A stretch of 8,321 nt of DNA from an uncultured Asticcacaulis sp. (lineage in GTDB: Bacteria > Pseudomonadota > Alphaproteobacteria > Caulobacterales > Caulobacteraceae): assembly GCA_946480525.1 (NCBI GenBank), contig CAMLLA010000172.1, positions 1 through 8,321 on the forward strand. The letters are read 5' to 3'. The translations under genes and the position numbers were made by a program. The notes under the pieces are model-generated. The model was given only the letters and a program-made list of their open reading frames with translations. It was not told the origin of the DNA and made no database searches. Below are positions 6,695-8,321 of this stretch, piece after piece (position 1 is the first letter of the stretch; each line of letters begins with the position of its first letter).

Positions 6695-6853
6695 TCTCAG
6701 CTCTCCGGAATATTTCCACCTCGTCTTAGGACCGTCGCAGCGGTCACACAAGGCTTACGACCGGCTTATGCCAAGGCGCGAATGCGGCATGCCAAGATTA
6801 TGCTGGGACTGATAACCTTACGGTCTCGGCTGGGTTATACATAGGAGACGACA
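6695..6853. promoter_or_regulatory. Divergent intergenic region between methyltransferase and small membrane protein
   Basis: This 159-bp gap must hold the promoters of both divergent genes. Visible are SDs at each end (GGAGA for the methyltransferase, AGGAG at 6843-6847 for the small protein) and a GGCATGCC palindrome at 6787-6794. No clear sigma-70 or GGAAC-type sigma-factor promoter pair could be assigned. Confidence 0.4.
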
Positions 6854-7009
6854 ATGGATATCTCACGGATGAACGAAAGCGGCGTTCTGCGACGTCCGAT
6901 GAGCAAGGAAAACAAGGCAGGTCTCGCGCTGGTTCTTTTCGCCTTACTGGCCTTCGGCGGATATTCGCTGATGTTTTTCGTAGGCTTCCTGGGTGATATT
7001 TTGAATTAA
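6854..7009 (+). CDS. 51-residue single-pass membrane protein, unknown function
   Basis: A short ORF of 51 codons plus TAA. The SD AGGAG (6843-6847) is 6 nt before ATG, and a strong intrinsic terminator begins 2 nt after the stop, so promoter-side and terminator-side signals both frame this gene. Residues 1-22 are polar and basic (MDISRMNESG, then RRPMSKENK), followed by one hydrophobic helix (about 23-46, LALVLFALLAFGGYSLMFF), and a short tail GDILN. The positive-inside rule predicts a cytoplasmic N terminus. I do not recognise a family. Similar tiny proteins often modulate membrane complexes, but nothing here says which. The tight gene-terminator fit makes it more likely real than a chance ORF. 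Confidence 0.75.
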   Translation: MDISRMNESGVLRRPMSKENKAGLALVLFALLAFGGYSLMFFVGFLGDILN

Positions 7010-7011
7010 AG

Positions 7012-7038
7012 AAGGACGGCGATCGCCGTCCTTTTTTT
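7012..7038. terminator. Bidirectional rho-independent terminator between two convergent genes
   Basis: A perfect 22-bp palindrome (7012-7033, core GGACGGCGATCGCCGTCC) is followed on the plus strand by seven T (7032-7038). On the minus strand the stem is followed by TTCTTTAATT, adequate for the opposite gene. The plus-strand gene stops at 7009, and the minus-strand stop TAA (7039-7037) lies inside the T run, so each gene ends within a few bases of the hairpin. Confidence 0.93.
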
Positions 7039-7945
7039 AGCGGTCGTCGCGCCGTCCTGGACCACGACGCGGTACATAACCGGCATCATGCCGGACTTCC
7101 GGCCACGTCCGATCCCGATCGACGGGATGATAGTCATTGTACTGGTAGCGCGTACGATCATCGGATCTCGCATATTCGCGCCTTTGCTCGTCACGATAAC
7201 GGTCTTGCTGAGGGCGGCGGTCATAGTCGTCGCGATCGCGATAGCCGCGCTGAAGCCGTGTATAATCGTCATCATAGTCCCGGCGCGAGCTGTAACGGCC
7301 TTGATCGTCGCGGCTCCAGTCACGGTGACGCAGCTGGTCGCCCTGTGAGGCCCAACCAGAACGGGGCTGTTCGCGGTAGTCGTCATAGCGGCGTTCGCCG
7401 ATCTGCGACCAGTGTCGGCGCTCGTCATAGCGTTCCGGCGGACGTTCCTGATTGCCATAGCGGCGGTAGTCATCGGCATAACCGCGGCTGTAGCCTTCAT
7501 AGTCCTCACGTTGCTCGTCGTCCCAACGGCTGCGTTGCTCTCCGTCACGCCACAACTCGCGCTCCTGCCGGCGATAGGCGTCCTGGTCTTCGAAAAGGTT
7601 GCGCTGGCCGCGATCGTGCGCTTCGTAACCATAGTCACGACGGCGCGGTTCATCGTCATAGCTGTAACCTCCGCGATAATCGTCGTCCGGGCGGCTGCGC
7701 GGACGAGTGGCGCGCCGCGGTTCGCGGCTGTCGTCGTCGGTCGCAAATCGGCCATACTCGTCACGCTTGCGACTTTGGGCGGCTTCAGAGGCTTGTCTTG
7801 CGCGGTCGTCGGAAATTCCGGCTGCCTGATCAGGCGACTGTCCTTCGCCACCGGCAATCGTCGCCGCCTCGACAGTCGCATTGGCGGAGGACACCTTTTC
7901 CTTCGACGCCTCGGTTTGGGTTTTTTTGTCTTGATTGTCTGGCAT
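7037..7945 (-). CDS. Arg/Asp/Tyr-rich intrinsically disordered protein with two RDxxGR[FY] motifs
   Basis: A 302-residue, highly polar, low-complexity protein with no membrane segment, signal peptide or enzyme motif. Residues 1-58 are a Lys/Ala/Glu/Ser/Gln-rich leader; from 59 to the end the chain is dominated by Arg, Asp, Tyr, Gln and Glu, with many RDD, DDY and RRDY runs. Two related segments stand out: RDEYGRFATDDD (61-72) and RDDQGRYSSRRD (212-223). RDExGRF-type motifs recur in small stress-associated and DNA-binding-like proteins of proteobacteria, as far as I recall; membership of that group is inference. Mixed positive and negative charge with regularly spaced Tyr resembles proteins that self-associate or bind nucleic acid. 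The start is ATG at 7945 with AAGGA 6 nt upstream, and the stop abuts a strong terminator. The coding reality is supported by SD, terminator and an uninterrupted frame; antisense ORFs here are by-products of the repetitive codons. Confidence 0.8.
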   Translation of the reverse strand: MPDNQDKKTQTEASKEKVSSANATVEAATIAGGEGQSPDQAAGISDDRARQASEAAQSRKRDEYGRFATDDDSREPRRATRPRSRPDDDYRGGYSYDDEPRRRDYGYEAHDRGQRNLFEDQDAYRRQERELWRDGEQRSRWDDEQREDYEGYSRGYADDYRRYGNQERPPERYDERRHWSQIGERRYDDYREQPRSGWASQGDQLRHRDWSRDDQGRYSSRRDYDDDYTRLQRGYRDRDDYDRRPQQDRYRDEQRREYARSDDRTRYQYNDYHPVDRDRTWPEVRHDAGYVPRRGPGRRDDR

Positions 7946-8112
7946 GACGCATCCTTTTCGGAATAGCAGTGCGGAACGGCACGAAAGCCAAGGGCTGTGC
8001 CATGTCCAGTCCGTGGAATCCTAGGAGCGCGTCGGTAAGATTGGCATGCCTATGGGCCGGAACCGTTGCAAATGTTCCGTAAGGCGAGGGCGAGGGGGCG
8101 GGTTTAAGAAGC
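7946..8112. other. Non-coding upstream region of the disordered-protein gene
   Basis: No gene is supported. It should contain the promoter of the minus-strand disordered protein. The only structured element seen is the inverted repeat at 8058-8079. GGAAC occurs on both strands here, but without a CGTT at the 16-17 bp spacing of alphaproteobacterial general-stress promoters. Confidence 0.5.
8058..8079. repeat. Inverted repeat CGGAAC-N10-GTTCCG
   Basis: Perfect 6-bp arms flank GTTGCAA-containing DNA, itself centred on the TTGCAA palindrome. It lies about 113-134 bp upstream of the disordered-protein start and is a candidate regulator site. Arm length alone does not exclude chance. Confidence 0.4.
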
Positions 8113-8133
8113 AGTGGCGGACAGAGTGAGATT
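8113..8133 (-). repeat. Direct copy of the tRNA-Ser 3' end (21 bp)
   Basis: This segment is identical to 8240-8260 over 21 bp, 127 bp apart and in the same orientation. It reproduces the last 19 nt of tRNA-Ser, including CCA, plus 2 nt downstream. The match ends sharply at both sides. Such copies arise when an element inserts at a tRNA 3' end, or when tRNA-tail repeats spread, as in the rtT repeats of E. coli tyrT. Confidence 0.85.
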
Positions 8134-8193
8134 GGCTGCGCTACGCTGCGCCGAAACCTGCGCTGCGCTCCGGTTTTCGAACTCGCTTCATTT

Positions 8194-8229
8194 CCGTGAG
8201 TTCGAGACCTCACTCTTGCACTTCATATC
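8194..8229 (+). repeat. Inverted, decayed copy of the tRNA-Ser 3' end and its downstream hairpin arm
   Basis: On the plus strand this reads like the minus-strand tRNA tail: 12 bp (8194-8205) pair with 8260-8271, 8 bp (8209-8216) with 8250-8257, and 11 bp (8219-8229) with 8233-8243. Between the blocks are small internal loops (3/2 and 2/6 nt). The whole of 8194-8271 therefore folds as one long interrupted palindrome that includes the T arm and acceptor tail of the tRNA gene. A further 8-bp inverted pair TCGAACTC/GAGTTCGA (8177-8184, 8198-8205) extends the pattern to the left. Confidence 0.8.
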
Positions 8230-8243
8230 GAAGATATGAAGTG
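8219..8243 (-). terminator. Hairpin immediately after tRNA-Ser, possible terminator
   Basis: Perfect 11-bp arms (CACTTCATATC/GATATGAAGTG) flank a 3-nt loop; the first arm shares two bases with the encoded CCA. Position fits a tRNA terminator or processing hairpin, but GCAAGAGTG rather than a T run follows on the minus strand, so intrinsic termination is doubtful. Confidence 0.45.
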
Positions 8244-8321
8244 GCGGACAGAGTGAGATTCGAACTCACGGTAGGCTTCCACCTACGGCGGTTTTCAAGA
8301 CCGCTGCCTTAAACCACTCGG
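8242..8321 (-). tRNA. tRNA-Ser(UGA), 5' end outside window
   Basis: Read on the minus strand, the sequence shows the D arm (CCGAGTGGTTTAAGGCA), an anticodon stem GCGGT/ACCGC with loop CTTGAAA giving anticodon TGA (8295-8297), the long variable arm TAGG-TGGAAG-CCTA typical of class II tRNAs, the T arm GTGAG-TTCGAAT-CTCAC, the acceptor strand TCTGTCC, discriminator G and encoded CCA (8242-8244). It decodes UCA and, by wobble, other UCN serine codons. Only the first ~9-10 nt (expected to begin GGACAGA) are missing. Its 3' end is the source of the repeats just downstream. Confidence 0.96.

Noticed and set aside
6695..6751. Extended methyltransferase start at ATG 6751
   Set aside because: The SD lies downstream of it, just before the ATG at 6694, which also fits the family N terminus.
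6835..6841. TTATACA as a -10 box for the small membrane protein
   Set aside because: It lies directly against the SD, so a start there would exclude the SD from the transcript, and no -35 is at the right spacing.
7088..7966. Long hydrophobic plus-strand ORFs (7088-7348, 7412-7966) and 7258-7947 resembling membrane proteins
   Set aside because: They are antisense to the R/D/Y-rich gene. Arg and Asp codons read backwards give Ala/Val/Ile-rich strings; no SD was found, and the minus-strand frame has both SD and terminator.
8058..8079. GGAAC as a general-stress (EcfG-type) -35 element
   Set aside because: No CGTT follows at 16-17 bp on either strand; the inverted-repeat reading fits better.
8113..8260. 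Genomic island attachment sites (attL/attR)
   Set aside because: The 21-bp repeats enclose only 106 bp with no integrase or cargo, so a functional island is not supported; a remnant remains possible.

Overview
The window looks like chromosomal DNA of an alphaproteobacterium in the Caulobacterales, more likely Asticcacaulis or a relative than Caulobacter itself. The evidence is moderately high GC (roughly 60% by eye, not counted), a PopA-like cell-cycle c-di-GMP receptor protein, and Shine-Dalgarno (SD) and codon usage of the usual alphaproteobacterial kind. The genus is inference; the PopA-like protein is the strongest clue.

Layout. Positions 1-1800 (+) hold the C-terminal half of the transcription-repair coupling factor Mfd, cut by the window edge. 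Convergent to it is a minus-strand block, read from right to left: a Tat-exported GH5 endo-mannanase-like hydrolase (5424-4045), a TusA-family sulfurtransferase (3972-3733), a PopA-like REC-REC-degenerate GGDEF protein (3642-2314) and a DUF805 membrane protein started by TTG (2291-1827). popA and DUF805 are 22 nt apart and probably co-transcribed. The GH5 and tusA genes are separated by a long perfect-to-near-perfect hairpin, so they may be uncoupled despite lying close together. Upstream of the GH5 gene is an AT-rich promoter region with several inverted repeats.

Farther right is a minus-strand LCMT-type SAM methyltransferase (6694-5804). Divergent from it is a 51-residue single-pass membrane protein (6854-7009, +), missed by length cut-offs but with a strong SD. 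It converges on a 302-residue Arg/Asp/Tyr-rich disordered protein (7945-7037, -). One perfect 22-bp palindromic terminator serves both of these genes.

The right edge holds a class II tRNA-Ser(UGA) on the minus strand, lacking only its first ~9-10 nt. Its 3' end is partly duplicated: a 21-bp direct copy lies 127 bp away at 8113-8133, and an inverted, decayed copy at 8194-8229 folds back on the tRNA 3' half. This is the least explained structure in the window.

Most of the window is ordinary chromosomal content. No CRISPR array, transposase, integrase or phage gene was seen. The points most worth a second look are the tRNA-Ser 3'-end repeats, the RDxxGR[FY]-containing disordered protein, the PopA-like protein with an intact I-site but a lost catalytic motif, and the GH5/tusA hairpin.
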